The notes below the pieces were generated by a model. It saw only the letters and a list, made by a program, of their open reading frames with translations. It had not been told where the DNA came from and did not search any database. The position numbers and the translations under genes are program-made. A stretch of DNA of 58,943 nt, taken from Planctomycetota bacterium. GTDB taxonomy: Bacteria > Planctomycetota > Phycisphaerae > Sedimentisphaerales > Anaerohalosphaeraceae. Below are positions 43,556 through 51,749 of this stretch, piece after piece (position 1 is the stretch's first letter; each line of letters starts with the position of its first letter). Where the stretch lies: positions 120,678 through 179,620 of the forward strand of contig VRUI01000001.1 of assembly GCA_019456225.1 (NCBI GenBank), written 5' to 3'.

Positions 43556-43594
43556 GCTGATAATCTAACGAGCGCAAACAATGAGCAAAATAAC

Positions 43595-43720
43595 CTGGTC
43601 AGACCCAAGAAAGAATTCCAGGATGTTTACGTACTGGCGTACCCGGCACTTAGTGAACTCGAAACACTGACCCTGGATAATGTCAACCTCATGAAAAAGT
43701 GGAAAGCTGAAGGGAAATAA
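43595..43720 (+). pseudogene. Possible 3' relic of a large glycoside-hydrolase-like gene
   Basis: A frame ending at the TAA of 43718-43720 reads LVRPKKEFQDVYVLAYPALS and then a charged tail MKKWKAEGK. An FxDVxVLAYP motif is something I associate with big planctomycete glycosidases, but the match is short and from memory only. There is no start codon or ribosome-binding site. Best seen as a remnant, in a spacer that also contains a peptidase relic at 44463. Confidence 0.3.
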
Positions 43721-43754
43721 TAACTCAAACTGACTGCCGGTCGGTTTGATAAAA

Positions 43755-43842
43755 CGGAGAAGGCGGGATTCGAACCCGCGGTACCCCAAAAGGGTACACT
43801 GATTTTCGAAACCAGCTCCTTAAGCCACTCGGACACCTCTCC
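43755..43842 (-). tRNA. tRNA-Ser (anticodon CGA)
   Basis: The 88-base cloverleaf on the minus strand has acceptor stem GGAGAGG/CTTCTCC, a D-arm beginning TCCGAGTGGCTTAAG, an anticodon stem CTGGT/ATCAG with loop TTCGAAA (anticodon CGA, reading UCG), a long variable arm (GTACCC/GGGTAC) as in serine tRNAs, and T-arm GCGGG-TTCGAAT-CCCGC. CCA is not encoded. A hairpin at 43726-43748 lies just past the 3' end and could terminate it. The tRNA sits between gene relics, a common place for element integration. Confidence 0.95.
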
Positions 43843-44462
43843 ATGAATTTCTTACAGGGCTTCTGTAAACCCTTTATTTTAAAAAGCGTAGATTCAGCAT
43901 TTAGCAAAATCCGCATTAACTTATAACTTTTGAGTTATAAGCAGTTTGCTTAGTACCAAACTCATGGAAATTTTGGTAAAAAACAGAGGCGGATTGTAGC
44001 ATGGCCAAGCCGGCAAAGCAAGCAGAATAACCGGTAAATATCTATAAGTGAACGAGTTTATTTTGGGGCAATGTACTGCCTGTGGTTGCAGCCATAAGGA
44101 TTTTGGATAAATCTCTCTTGCTCCTATTAGTTTAACGCGAGTATATTGCGTGGATTTCACTCAGTAAACTCCTCGAAAAACTGGTACGAAACTGGTACGT
44201 TTGTGGTACGTTTTTCATTTTGCGAGATTCTCAATATCCAGTATATCCTCTGACTTCGGCATTTAAAGCCCATTACACCACTTTTGCGACATACACAATA
44301 TATCCGGTACAATTAACCTATTTACCAGCTTTAATAAGGAAAAGCCTTGCTTAAGGCGGCCCAGTGAAAATCACCACGGTCTAGGCTGTACTGCCTACAG
44401 GATGGACATAGAATGATTAAGGAGAAATCGTCGTCACTGCTATTGGCCACTAAAAAATCTCA
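43843..44462. other. Non-coding spacer beside tRNA-Ser
   Basis: About 620 bp without a supported gene. It holds an AT-rich palindrome (ATAACTTTTGAGTTAT at 43922-43937) and three closely spaced TGGTACG words at about 44182-44210. No integrase or full attachment duplication of the tRNA 3' end is seen. Probably an eroded insertion zone. Confidence 0.45.
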
Positions 44463-44657
44463 TTGACATCAATAATTATTCAAACTGCGAAAGGCCATGG
44501 TCTGGGAAAACGCGTCAATAAGATCGACTATACCAAGCGTGTACTCCAATTCTTCGATCGTTATCTGATGGACAAACCGGCGGCTAAATGGATCACAAAA
44601 GGCGTGCCGTTTCTCGATAAGAACAAGCAGAAGGAAGTCGCGGAAAGTAACCGATGA
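44463..44657 (+). pseudogene. 3' fragment of an S9-family peptidase gene
   Basis: The 64-residue reading frame matches only the extreme C-terminus of S9 peptidases: AKGHGLGKRVNKIDYTKRV, which includes the catalytic-His region (GHGL), then LQFFDRYLMDKPAAKWITKG and VPFLDKNK. The catalytic Ser and Asp regions, propeller and signal peptide are absent, and no ribosome-binding site precedes it. It is not a copy of the peptidase at 41393, whose ending differs. A deletion relic. Confidence 0.72.
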
Positions 44658-44766
44658 TTTTCTTTGTTATCTTTAATTGAAATTCAGCGTAAAATAGCCA
44701 TAATGTTCGATTGTCTGGGGTTTATAGGTAATTTATGCACAAAATAGATAGTGAAAGGATTTGATT

Positions 44767-45783
44767 ATGTTGCGTATTGGAATAGTTGGGTTTGGGTTTA
44801 TGGGGCGGATGCACTATGCCAACTGGAGCAAGTGCGAAAATGCAGAGGTTACAGCTATCTGTGACAGTGATCCGGATATAATCGAAAATTCAAAAAAAGC
44901 CGGCGGTAATATCGAAGGAGCCGATTCTGCGATAGATTTTGATTCACTGGAGGTTTATTCGGACTTCGACAAAATGCTTGCCGGCGGCCTTGTCGACGCC
45001 ATTTCGATTACGCTTCCGACTTTTCTACATTGCTCATTCACTATTAAGGCCCTTGAGGCCGGTTTGCATGTGTTATGCGAAAAACCAATGGCTCTAAATG
45101 TAGATGAATGCAATAAGATGGCCGCCGCAGCCGTAAAAAGTGGTAAGGTCCTGCAGATAGGTCATTGCATACGCTTTTGGCCGGAATATGTCAAGGCAAA
45201 AGAGACCGTCGACAGCGGTGAATATGGTAAAGTTATCGCCGCTTCGTTCAGCCGGCTTGGCAGCGCTCCGACCTGGGGTGCCGATGACTGGTTTGCCAGC
45301 GACGATCACAGCGGCGGTGTCGCGATGGATCTGCATATACACGACTCGGATTATATCCAGTACCTGTTCGGTATGCCAAAGAGCGTCCAGGCCTTCGGTA
45401 GTCCAGCCTCCGGCAAGGGGCTAAAGTGCATCTCGGCGCGGTATGATTACGGCGACGACAAGCTTGTTACCGCCGAGGGCAGCTGGGCCATGACCCCGTC
45501 GTTCGGCTTTGAGATGAGCTTTAATATTGTCATGGAAAAGGCGACAATCGTCTATGACTGCTCGCGCGAAAAAGCCTTCAGGGTTTGCCCGGGTCAAGGC
45601 GATGAGTTCACGCCGGATGTTCTCGAAGGCGACGGGTATATGCTTGAGATTAATCATTTTGCAGGACTGATAAACGGCGAGAAACTGCCGGAAGTGATAA
45701 CTTTGGCCCAGTCGACCAAATCGATTGAGTTGGTCAGGGCCGAGATTGAATCGATACAGACCAGCCAGCCGGTTAGCTTGTAA
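44767..45783 (+). CDS. Gfo/Idh/MocA-family oxidoreductase (cytoplasmic)
   Basis: 338 residues from the ATG at 44767, with AAAGGA seven bases upstream (a TTG at 44761 is less likely). The Rossmann motif GIVGFGFMGRMHY is at the N-terminus and the family's EKPMA motif (LHVLCEKPMALN, catalytic Lys about residue 109) is intact. GGVAMDLHIHDSDYI carries the conserved Asp and His of the active site. These enzymes oxidise or reduce a sugar hydroxyl with NAD(P). No signal peptide, in contrast to the Tat-exported paralogue two genes on. First gene of a four-gene operon. Confidence 0.93.
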   Translation: MLRIGIVGFGFMGRMHYANWSKCENAEVTAICDSDPDIIENSKKAGGNIEGADSAIDFDSLEVYSDFDKMLAGGLVDAISITLPTFLHCSFTIKALEAGLHVLCEKPMALNVDECNKMAAAAVKSGKVLQIGHCIRFWPEYVKAKETVDSGEYGKVIAASFSRLGSAPTWGADDWFASDDHSGGVAMDLHIHDSDYIQYLFGMPKSVQAFGSPASGKGLKCISARYDYGDDKLVTAEGSWAMTPSFGFEMSFNIVMEKATIVYDCSREKAFRVCPGQGDEFTPDVLEGDGYMLEINHFAGLINGEKLPEVITLAQSTKSIELVRAEIESIQTSQPVSL

Positions 45784-45819
45784 ATGTATTTTGATATTTA
45801 AAATTCAGGGATTAGAATT

Positions 45820-46635
45820 ATGAGTAATAAATGGAATATTGGTGTTTGCAGCTGGTCTTTGCAGGCCGGCGTTATCGAAGTTGCCGAAGCTATGATGGAG
45901 ATCGGCATTAATAGCGTTCATCTTGCCGTTGGCCCGGCACTTGGAGATCGCGGCGATGGGTACCTCCAAGCTGTTAAAAAACAAAACTGGACTATCAGCT
46001 CTACGATGATCGGTTTTGACCAGGAAGATTATTCCTCGCTTGATACTATTAAGGTTACCGGCGGAGTAGTTCCTGACGATTGCTGGGAAAAGAACAAGGC
46101 TGCATTCGAAGGGGCGGCAAAGGTCACCAAGGAACTTGGAGTTAAATACCTCTCGACGCATGCCGGTTTTATCGACCATACCGACGTCGAAAAGTACAAG
46201 GTAATGTGCGACAGGATCCAGTGTCTTGCAGATATCGCCGCCGGAAACAGATTGATGCTGCTGATGGAAACCGGGCAGGAGACGGCCGAAGACCTTGCCG
46301 GGTTTATGAATGAGATCGCGCACCCGGCAGTCGGTATAAACTTCGACCCTGCAAACATGATCCTTTACGATAAGGGTGACCCCATCGAGGCGCTCAAGGT
46401 TCTTGCTCCGTGGATCAAGCATGTTCATATTAAAGACGCCGACAAAACCGAGACTACCGGCCAATGGGGCGCAGAAGTGCCCTGGGGCGACGGCCAGGTA
46501 GACAGCGACAAGTTCCTGGACGCACTGGAATCTATCGGATACGAAGGAACCATCGCCATCGAGCGTGAGGCCGGTGATCAGCGCAAGGCAGACATAGCAC
46601 TTGCAGTCGACAGGCTGAAGAAATATATGGGTTGA
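45820..46635 (+). CDS. Sugar-phosphate isomerase/epimerase (AP-endonuclease-2-type TIM barrel)
   Basis: 271 residues, the standard size. Metal-site motifs of the family are in place: the acidic residue in LLMETGQETAEDL, the NFDPANMIL Asp, HVHIKDADK with His and Asp, and the closing AIEREAGDQRKAD with Glu. It probably interconverts keto sugars or removes water from an oxidised sugar, using a divalent metal. The gene lies 36 bp after the first oxidoreductase and 41 bp before the exported one, an arrangement typical of keto-sugar pathways. No signal peptide, so it is cytoplasmic. Confidence 0.9.
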   Translation: MSNKWNIGVCSWSLQAGVIEVAEAMMEIGINSVHLAVGPALGDRGDGYLQAVKKQNWTISSTMIGFDQEDYSSLDTIKVTGGVVPDDCWEKNKAAFEGAAKVTKELGVKYLSTHAGFIDHTDVEKYKVMCDRIQCLADIAAGNRLMLLMETGQETAEDLAGFMNEIAHPAVGINFDPANMILYDKGDPIEALKVLAPWIKHVHIKDADKTETTGQWGAEVPWGDGQVDSDKFLDALESIGYEGTIAIEREAGDQRKADIALAVDRLKKYMG

Positions 46636-46676
46636 TCAATAATCGCGGAATTCGTTAAAAAGTATTGAGGTGAAAA

Positions 46677-47951
46677 ATGGAAAATAAGAAGATTAGCAGG
46701 CGTAGTTTCACTAAAGGCATCCTTGCAGCAGGCAGCGTTTTCAGCATTGTACCGCGTCACGTCCTTGGCGGACCCGGATATACCGCTCCCAGCGATGAGC
46801 TTACCAAAGCGGTTATCGGTGTAGGCGGCATGGGCCAGGGGCATCTCAGGTACAAGGGCGCAAAGCTGGTTGCTATTTGCGATGTTGACAAGAACCATCT
46901 GAGTAATACACTTAAGAAAGTTGGTCCCGAAGTCAAGGCTTATACAGACTATCGCGAAATTCTTGCCCGCCCCGACATCGACATTGTCCATCTCCCGGTA
47001 CCTCCGCACTGGCATGGTCAGATGGCTATCGCCGCCGCCGAAGCGGGCAAGGATATATGGTGCGAAAAGCCCATGACCCGTACGATCGGTGAGGGCATAA
47101 AACTCGTCGAAGCAGTACAGAGAAACTCGACGATCTTCCGGCTCAATACATGGTTCAGGTTCACAGGCAATTTTTACGGAATGAATACTACGGTTGCTCC
47201 GATCAAAAAGCTGGTAGAAAGCGGTTTGCTCGGCTGGCCTCTTAAGGCGACGGTAAGTGGTGTAACTGGTTTTAACTGGAAATTCAATTGGTGCGGCAAG
47301 GTAAATCTAACGCCTCAGCCCGTCCCTGCCGAGCTTGACTATGACATGTGGCTTGGACCTGCCCCGTTTAAACCGTATCATAAGCATCGCACACATCGGA
47401 CGTTCCGCGGGTATTGGGATTATGACGGCGGGGGGCTTGGCGATATGGGCCAGCATTATCTTGACCCGGTTCAGTACCTTATGGGCAAAGACGATACCAG
47501 CCCGGTCTACATAGAAGCCGATTCGCCTGTTCAGCACCCAGATGCTGTTGACGTTAAGCCCTGGAGACGTATTTACATGCGGTATGCAGACGGCTGCGAG
47601 CTCATACTCGATGGTGCAAACGCAGACAAGAGCGCAGCATTCCTTGAAGGCCCTAATGGTAAAGTGTTTAAAGGCTTTAAGTCAGATATCCCGAACCTGA
47701 TGGAAAAATTGGCCGAGTTCCCCGATCCCGCCCCACAGGTTACAGATTTTTCTGAGGCCGTCAGAACCCGCCAGAAATTTGCCCTGAACGAATCAAACGG
47801 TTTCCGTTCATCAACGATCATAAACCTTGGCAAGATCGCGATACGCACAAGAAGACCGCTGCATTTCGACCCGGTTAAGCTTGAGTTCAAAAACGACGAT
47901 CAGGCAAACCGCCTTATCAACCAGCCATCGCGGGCAAAGTGGTCCGTTTAA
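46677..47951 (+). CDS. Tat-exported Gfo/Idh/MocA-family oxidoreductase
   Basis: 424 residues. A twin-arginine signal (SRRSFTKGILAAGSVFSIVP) shows export of the folded protein with its nicotinamide cofactor tightly bound. The Rossmann motif reads GVGGMGQGHL, and the active-site Lys lies in DIWCEKPMTRTIGE. The C-terminal half carries LGDMGQHYLDPVQYLMGKDD with the conserved His. It has the size and ending usual for planctomycete secreted Gfo/Idh proteins. Probable role: periplasmic oxidation of a disaccharide to its 3-keto form, followed by cleavage by the DUF1080 protein encoded next. The ribosome-binding site GAGGTGAAA is good. Confidence 0.92.
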   Translation: MENKKISRRSFTKGILAAGSVFSIVPRHVLGGPGYTAPSDELTKAVIGVGGMGQGHLRYKGAKLVAICDVDKNHLSNTLKKVGPEVKAYTDYREILARPDIDIVHLPVPPHWHGQMAIAAAEAGKDIWCEKPMTRTIGEGIKLVEAVQRNSTIFRLNTWFRFTGNFYGMNTTVAPIKKLVESGLLGWPLKATVSGVTGFNWKFNWCGKVNLTPQPVPAELDYDMWLGPAPFKPYHKHRTHRTFRGYWDYDGGGLGDMGQHYLDPVQYLMGKDDTSPVYIEADSPVQHPDAVDVKPWRRIYMRYADGCELILDGANADKSAAFLEGPNGKVFKGFKSDIPNLMEKLAEFPDPAPQVTDFSEAVRTRQKFALNESNGFRSSTIINLGKIAIRTRRPLHFDPVKLEFKNDDQANRLINQPSRAKWSV

Positions 47952-47984
47952 TTTAATTTCTAATTACTATATGTGAGAAATACA

Positions 47985-50807
47985 ATGATTATCGATATTA
48001 AAAAGTTGACAGTAATAATTGTTTTAATGGCAACGGTTTTTCTTCCTTGTTCGTTTGCAGCAGAGAATCCCGTGGCAGCTATTCTCGATAAGATGCCTGC
48101 TGAGAATGCGGCACAGGAAAAAGAACTTGCCGCTGAACTGGTTAAATTTGCCCCTGGTGCGATGTCATGGATTTGCCGACAGATCGTTGCTCCCGGTACA
48201 GGGGATGATTCTAAGGCCAGGTATGCGGTTTCCAGCCTTGTTTCGTATGTTTCCAGGCCGGATGCTCAACCGAATATAAAGATGTTGTATTCGCTTGTCC
48301 TTGCCAAGGCTCTTGAAAAAGCTGCCGACAAGGAAGTTAAGTCTTTCTTCATCACCCAGCTTCAGTTTGTCGGCGATGATGATTCTGTTCCGGCAGTCAG
48401 CAAGTACCTTGGCGATAAGAGACTCTGCGAACCGGCCTCTTTTACCCTGCAGACGATCGGTACAGATACCGCAAAGAAAGCAGTACTAAAGGCATTGCCG
48501 ACCGCTACGAAAGATACCTTGCCGACGATAATCTACGCTCTCGGTCAGATGCGGGTTAAAGACGCGGTCAAAGAAATCACCTGGCACGCAACAATCAAGG
48601 ATCGTACTATTCGCCTGGTTTCACTGGATGCTCTTGCCGAGATCGGCGACCCTGCTTCTGTCAAGGTCATCGAAAAGGCACTGAAAGTCAAGGATCCTTA
48701 TGAAAGGGGAATCGTTGCTTCAAATTATGTCAATCTTGCCGAAAGGCTGCTTCAGATCAGACGTCGCGACGATGCCGTCAATATCTGCAAAAACATCCTC
48801 AACAGCGCCGATCCGGCTATTAAGAGCAGCGATAAAGCTTCAGCATTGAGCGTAATATTCGACGAACTCGGGAGAAGCGCCAGTCAATACCTCGAATACG
48901 CATTCGACAATGGCGATGCCCAGCTCCAGGATGCGGCCATGACTCTTACGAATAAAAGTGAAAGCCCATCGCTGACAAAAATGTGGTCCGAAAAGCTGGG
49001 CAAAGTCACACCCGAAAAGCAGGTCAGAATCCTTGAGATGCTGGGCAAACGTAAAAGCTTTAGTCAGTATTTGCACAATGCCTATAGTAATGGCGACAGC
49101 ACAGTTAAAATTGCTGCAATGAAAGCCCTGATAAGCCGTGGCCAGGCACTGCCTTCTATTTTCCGTTCCATAGGAAGTGATGACGACCAGGCCCAGGCAG
49201 CTAAAGCTATATTGCTGCAGATGCCTACAGATCGATTCGCATCTACTGCGGTCCAGAATCTTAGGAATATTAAAATGGGGATTAGTAAAATGCCGGCTAA
49301 AGGACAGATTGCCATCATAGAAGTCCTCGCAGAACGGCGTGTAAGTTCGTCCCTTGAAGCAGTCTTTTCGCTTACATCCAGCAAGGACAGTTCCGTTAGT
49401 GTTGCCGCGACAAAAGCACTTACTAACCTTGCCGGACCTGCTGACATTACACGAGTCATCGATCTGATGCTTAAAACTAAAAGCTCCGCACAAAGAGCTG
49501 AGGCGTCCAGGGTTGTAGTTCAACTGTCCAAGCAGGACCCCGGCAAAGCTGCCAAACCTCTACTTGGCGCAATGAAAGGGGCGACAATTGATCAGCAGAT
49601 ATCTTTGGTAAATCTTTTCTCCTCGGTGGGCACAAAGCAAGCTCTTAACATTGTTGTAAGTAAAACCAAAAGCACCAATGACAAATTGAGCGACGCCGCC
49701 ATCCGCAGCCTGACGAAATGGAAAAATGTCAATGCACTGGACGCTCTGCTGGATATCGCATCGGCTACAAAGCAATTGAACTATCACGTCATAACGCTTA
49801 AAGCATATATAACTCTTGCTGCTAAAAGCGAAATCCCCGCCGCGGACAAGGTTGTTAATTTCAAAAAGGCCATCGAAGCGGCAAGAAGACTCAACGAAAA
49901 ACGATTCGTAGTTTCAAGGCTTGGACAGGTCAAAACTGTCGAGACTCTTTCAATGGCAGTTGATCTGCTTGACGATAAAGAACTTGCAGCAGACGCTGGC
50001 CTTGCCGTTGCCAAGATAGCTCTGCCGGACGGTAGAAAGTCTAAAGGACTTAAAGGTCCCCAAGTCGCCGTCTTACTTCGACAGGCATACAATAAAATCG
50101 AAGATAAGAATCTCCGCAATAAACTCGAAGAGTACATTAAGCGACTTCCCGTAAAAAAAAACGTAAATAATAATCCGGCCGGCCAAATACAGCCCCCGGA
50201 AGGTTTTGTCGCTTTGTTTAACGGCAAGGACCTGACCGGCTGGAAGGGCCTGATGTCAAGACCGTACGATAACCCCATTAATCGGGGCAAGCTCGGCAAA
50301 AAAGAATATGCCGCCCAACAGGCAAAAGCCGACGAGTCGATGCGAAAGCACTGGCAAGTTGTCGATGGCGTACTCTACTTTGACGGCAAAAAGGGCGGCC
50401 ACAGCCTTGCCACCGCAAGCGATTACGGCGATTTCGAGATGCTTGTCGATTGGAAGCTAATGCACGCCAACGGCGACAGCGGTATCTATCTCCGTGGGTC
50501 GCCGCAGGTGCAGATATGGGACCCTGCCTTCACAAAAGTCGGTTCCGGCGGTCTATACAATAACAAGAAAAATCCGAGTAAACCATTAGTAACCGCCGAC
50601 AAGCCGATAGGGCAGTGGAACACGTTCCGCATCAAGATGGTCGGCGAAAAGGTTACCGTCCATCTAAACGGCAAACTCGTCGTCGATAATGTTACGATGG
50701 AAAACTACTGGAACAAAAAAAAGCCGATCTTCCCCAGCGGGCAGATCGAATTACAGTGCCACGGAAACCCCGTTTGCTTTAAGAATATTTTCACAGTCAT
50801 CCCATAA
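47985..50807 (+). CDS. HEAT-repeat protein fused to a DUF1080 (3-keto-disaccharide hydrolase) domain
   Basis: 940 residues from the ATG at 47985. An N-terminal signal peptide (about 5-27; VLMATVFLPCSFAAEN) indicates export. The long middle is built of HEAT-like alpha repeats with recurring AAxKAL/AxxALxxL patterns, probably a binding scaffold. From about residue 735 a jelly-roll DUF1080 domain follows (GFVALFNGKDLTGWKGL, YGDFEMLVDWKLMHANGDSG, YLRGSPQVQIWD, CHGNPVCFKNI). Members of this domain family hydrolyse 3-keto-disaccharides. The gene is last in the operon behind the Tat-exported oxidoreductase, so the pair could oxidise and then cleave a disaccharide outside the cytoplasmic membrane. 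No clear terminator follows. Confidence 0.9.
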   Translation: MIIDIKKLTVIIVLMATVFLPCSFAAENPVAAILDKMPAENAAQEKELAAELVKFAPGAMSWICRQIVAPGTGDDSKARYAVSSLVSYVSRPDAQPNIKMLYSLVLAKALEKAADKEVKSFFITQLQFVGDDDSVPAVSKYLGDKRLCEPASFTLQTIGTDTAKKAVLKALPTATKDTLPTIIYALGQMRVKDAVKEITWHATIKDRTIRLVSLDALAEIGDPASVKVIEKALKVKDPYERGIVASNYVNLAERLLQIRRRDDAVNICKNILNSADPAIKSSDKASALSVIFDELGRSASQYLEYAFDNGDAQLQDAAMTLTNKSESPSLTKMWSEKLGKVTPEKQVRILEMLGKRKSFSQYLHNAYSNGDSTVKIAAMKALISRGQALPSIFRSIGSDDDQAQAAKAILLQMPTDRFASTAVQNLRNIKMGISKMPAKGQIAIIEVLAERRVSSSLEAVFSLTSSKDSSVSVAATKALTNLAGPADITRVIDLMLKTKSSAQRAEASRVVVQLSKQDPGKAAKPLLGAMKGATIDQQISLVNLFSSVGTKQALNIVVSKTKSTNDKLSDAAIRSLTKWKNVNALDALLDIASATKQLNYHVITLKAYITLAAKSEIPAADKVVNFKKAIEAARRLNEKRFVVSRLGQVKTVETLSMAVDLLDDKELAADAGLAVAKIALPDGRKSKGLKGPQVAVLLRQAYNKIEDKNLRNKLEEYIKRLPVKKNVNNNPAGQIQPPEGFVALFNGKDLTGWKGLMSRPYDNPINRGKLGKKEYAAQQAKADESMRKHWQVVDGVLYFDGKKGGHSLATASDYGDFEMLVDWKLMHANGDSGIYLRGSPQVQIWDPAFTKVGSGGLYNNKKNPSKPLVTADKPIGQWNTFRIKMVGEKVTVHLNGKLVVDNVTMENYWNKKKPIFPSGQIELQCHGNPVCFKNIFTVIP

Positions 50808-50874
50808 GTCCGTAAACTTAGTATTGCAACCTGATTTATTGTAATAAAAAACGCCTTTTCGTCAAGCATTTCTA

Positions 50875-51594
50875 TTACCCCAGTTTGCGAATTTTATTGG
50901 CTATCCCAATCTTGCGGTTTTTGTGGGCGATACTGCCGAATTGCAAGCAATTCTTCTCCGCGTAAATCTTACGACAATCAAAAACGGCTATTTCGCCACT
51001 TTTGAGATTCAGACAGAGCCGATAGGCTTCGGTGGAATCATGCGTCGAAGCTTCTTTGACGATAGCAAATTCAGGCAAAAATGTTTGGAGATTCAGTTGC
51101 ATATGACACTTTGCAGCAGCTTTACGTCTTCGATGTTTTGCCCAGTCAATACAGTTGGCAACAAGCTGAATCGTTGTCGAGTCAACTGCATAGACCGTTC
51201 GCTTAAATTTCTTTGGCAGGCCGGAATACTTGTGGCCACGCCCGAAATTGGGATGGTTGTTTTGGATATGGGACAGCACATCCCAGAAGAGTGCTTGTGC
51301 CATATTGGGGTCTCTAACCCGGTTTGCATGCGACAAACCATTCCTGCTAGGCGGTGTTGCACCGCGAATGGTGGTTAAAACACCCGAATGATTACGCAAT
51401 GTATCAGCTACGTCATTGAGCGAGAGACTATGAGCGATCTGGACATGCAGCATAGAGACAATGTGTGACCAGGGCGAAAATGAGCGTGCTTTTTTGTCTA
51501 CGCCGAAAGATCGTGCAAGTTTTGGCACAAGATGAGTGGGAATGTGGTTGCATATTTGTTTGAGAATGGTATATTGATGTTTAGCGGGTTTCAT
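50875..51594 (-). CDS. IS4-family transposase, C-terminally truncated
   Basis: 239 residues of a protein usually of about 370-390. The DUF4372-like N-terminus (YTILKQICNHIPTHLVPKLA, FSPWSHIVSMLHVQIAHSLS) and the first part of the DDE domain (YAVDSTTIQLV with the first Asp, GEIAVFD with the second) are there. After FDCRKIYAEKN the sequence no longer matches and ends soon, so the third catalytic residue (Glu of the YREL region) is missing. Inactive. Terminal inverted repeats could not be identified with confidence, perhaps because one end was lost. Confidence 0.82.
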   Translation of the reverse strand: MKPAKHQYTILKQICNHIPTHLVPKLARSFGVDKKARSFSPWSHIVSMLHVQIAHSLSLNDVADTLRNHSGVLTTIRGATPPSRNGLSHANRVRDPNMAQALFWDVLSHIQNNHPNFGRGHKYSGLPKKFKRTVYAVDSTTIQLVANCIDWAKHRRRKAAAKCHMQLNLQTFLPEFAIVKEASTHDSTEAYRLCLNLKSGEIAVFDCRKIYAEKNCLQFGSIAHKNRKIGIANKIRKLG

Positions 51595-51714
51595 GGGTTA
51601 CTCCTAATTTTTAGACGATATTAGTGTAACTCATACCCCACTAATTTAAAAGAATCTTCTCATATTTTGATTTTCTATGGGATGGCTGTGTAATCAATTA
51701 TAAATTATAAATCT

Positions 51715-51738
51715 CAAACTGACCGATAGGTCAGTTTG
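51715..51738. promoter_or_regulatory. Inverted repeat directly upstream of the 51750 gene
   Basis: CAAACTGACC-GATA-GGTCAGTTTG has perfect 10-bp arms. Its ACTGACC/GGTCAGT core resembles operators of TetR-type repressors. A related repeat occurs at 43726-43748 next to tRNA-Ser. It could equally be a hairpin in the mRNA, which would leave only 11 bases before the ATG. Confidence 0.55.
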
Positions 51739-51749
51739 AAAATAATACT

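Noticed and set aside
43565-43916. Three overlapping minus-strand ORFs, one reading SEWLKELVSKISVPFWGTAG
   Set aside because: They are translations through the tRNA-Ser gene on its own strand; the residues come from the cloverleaf sequence and not from a protein gene.
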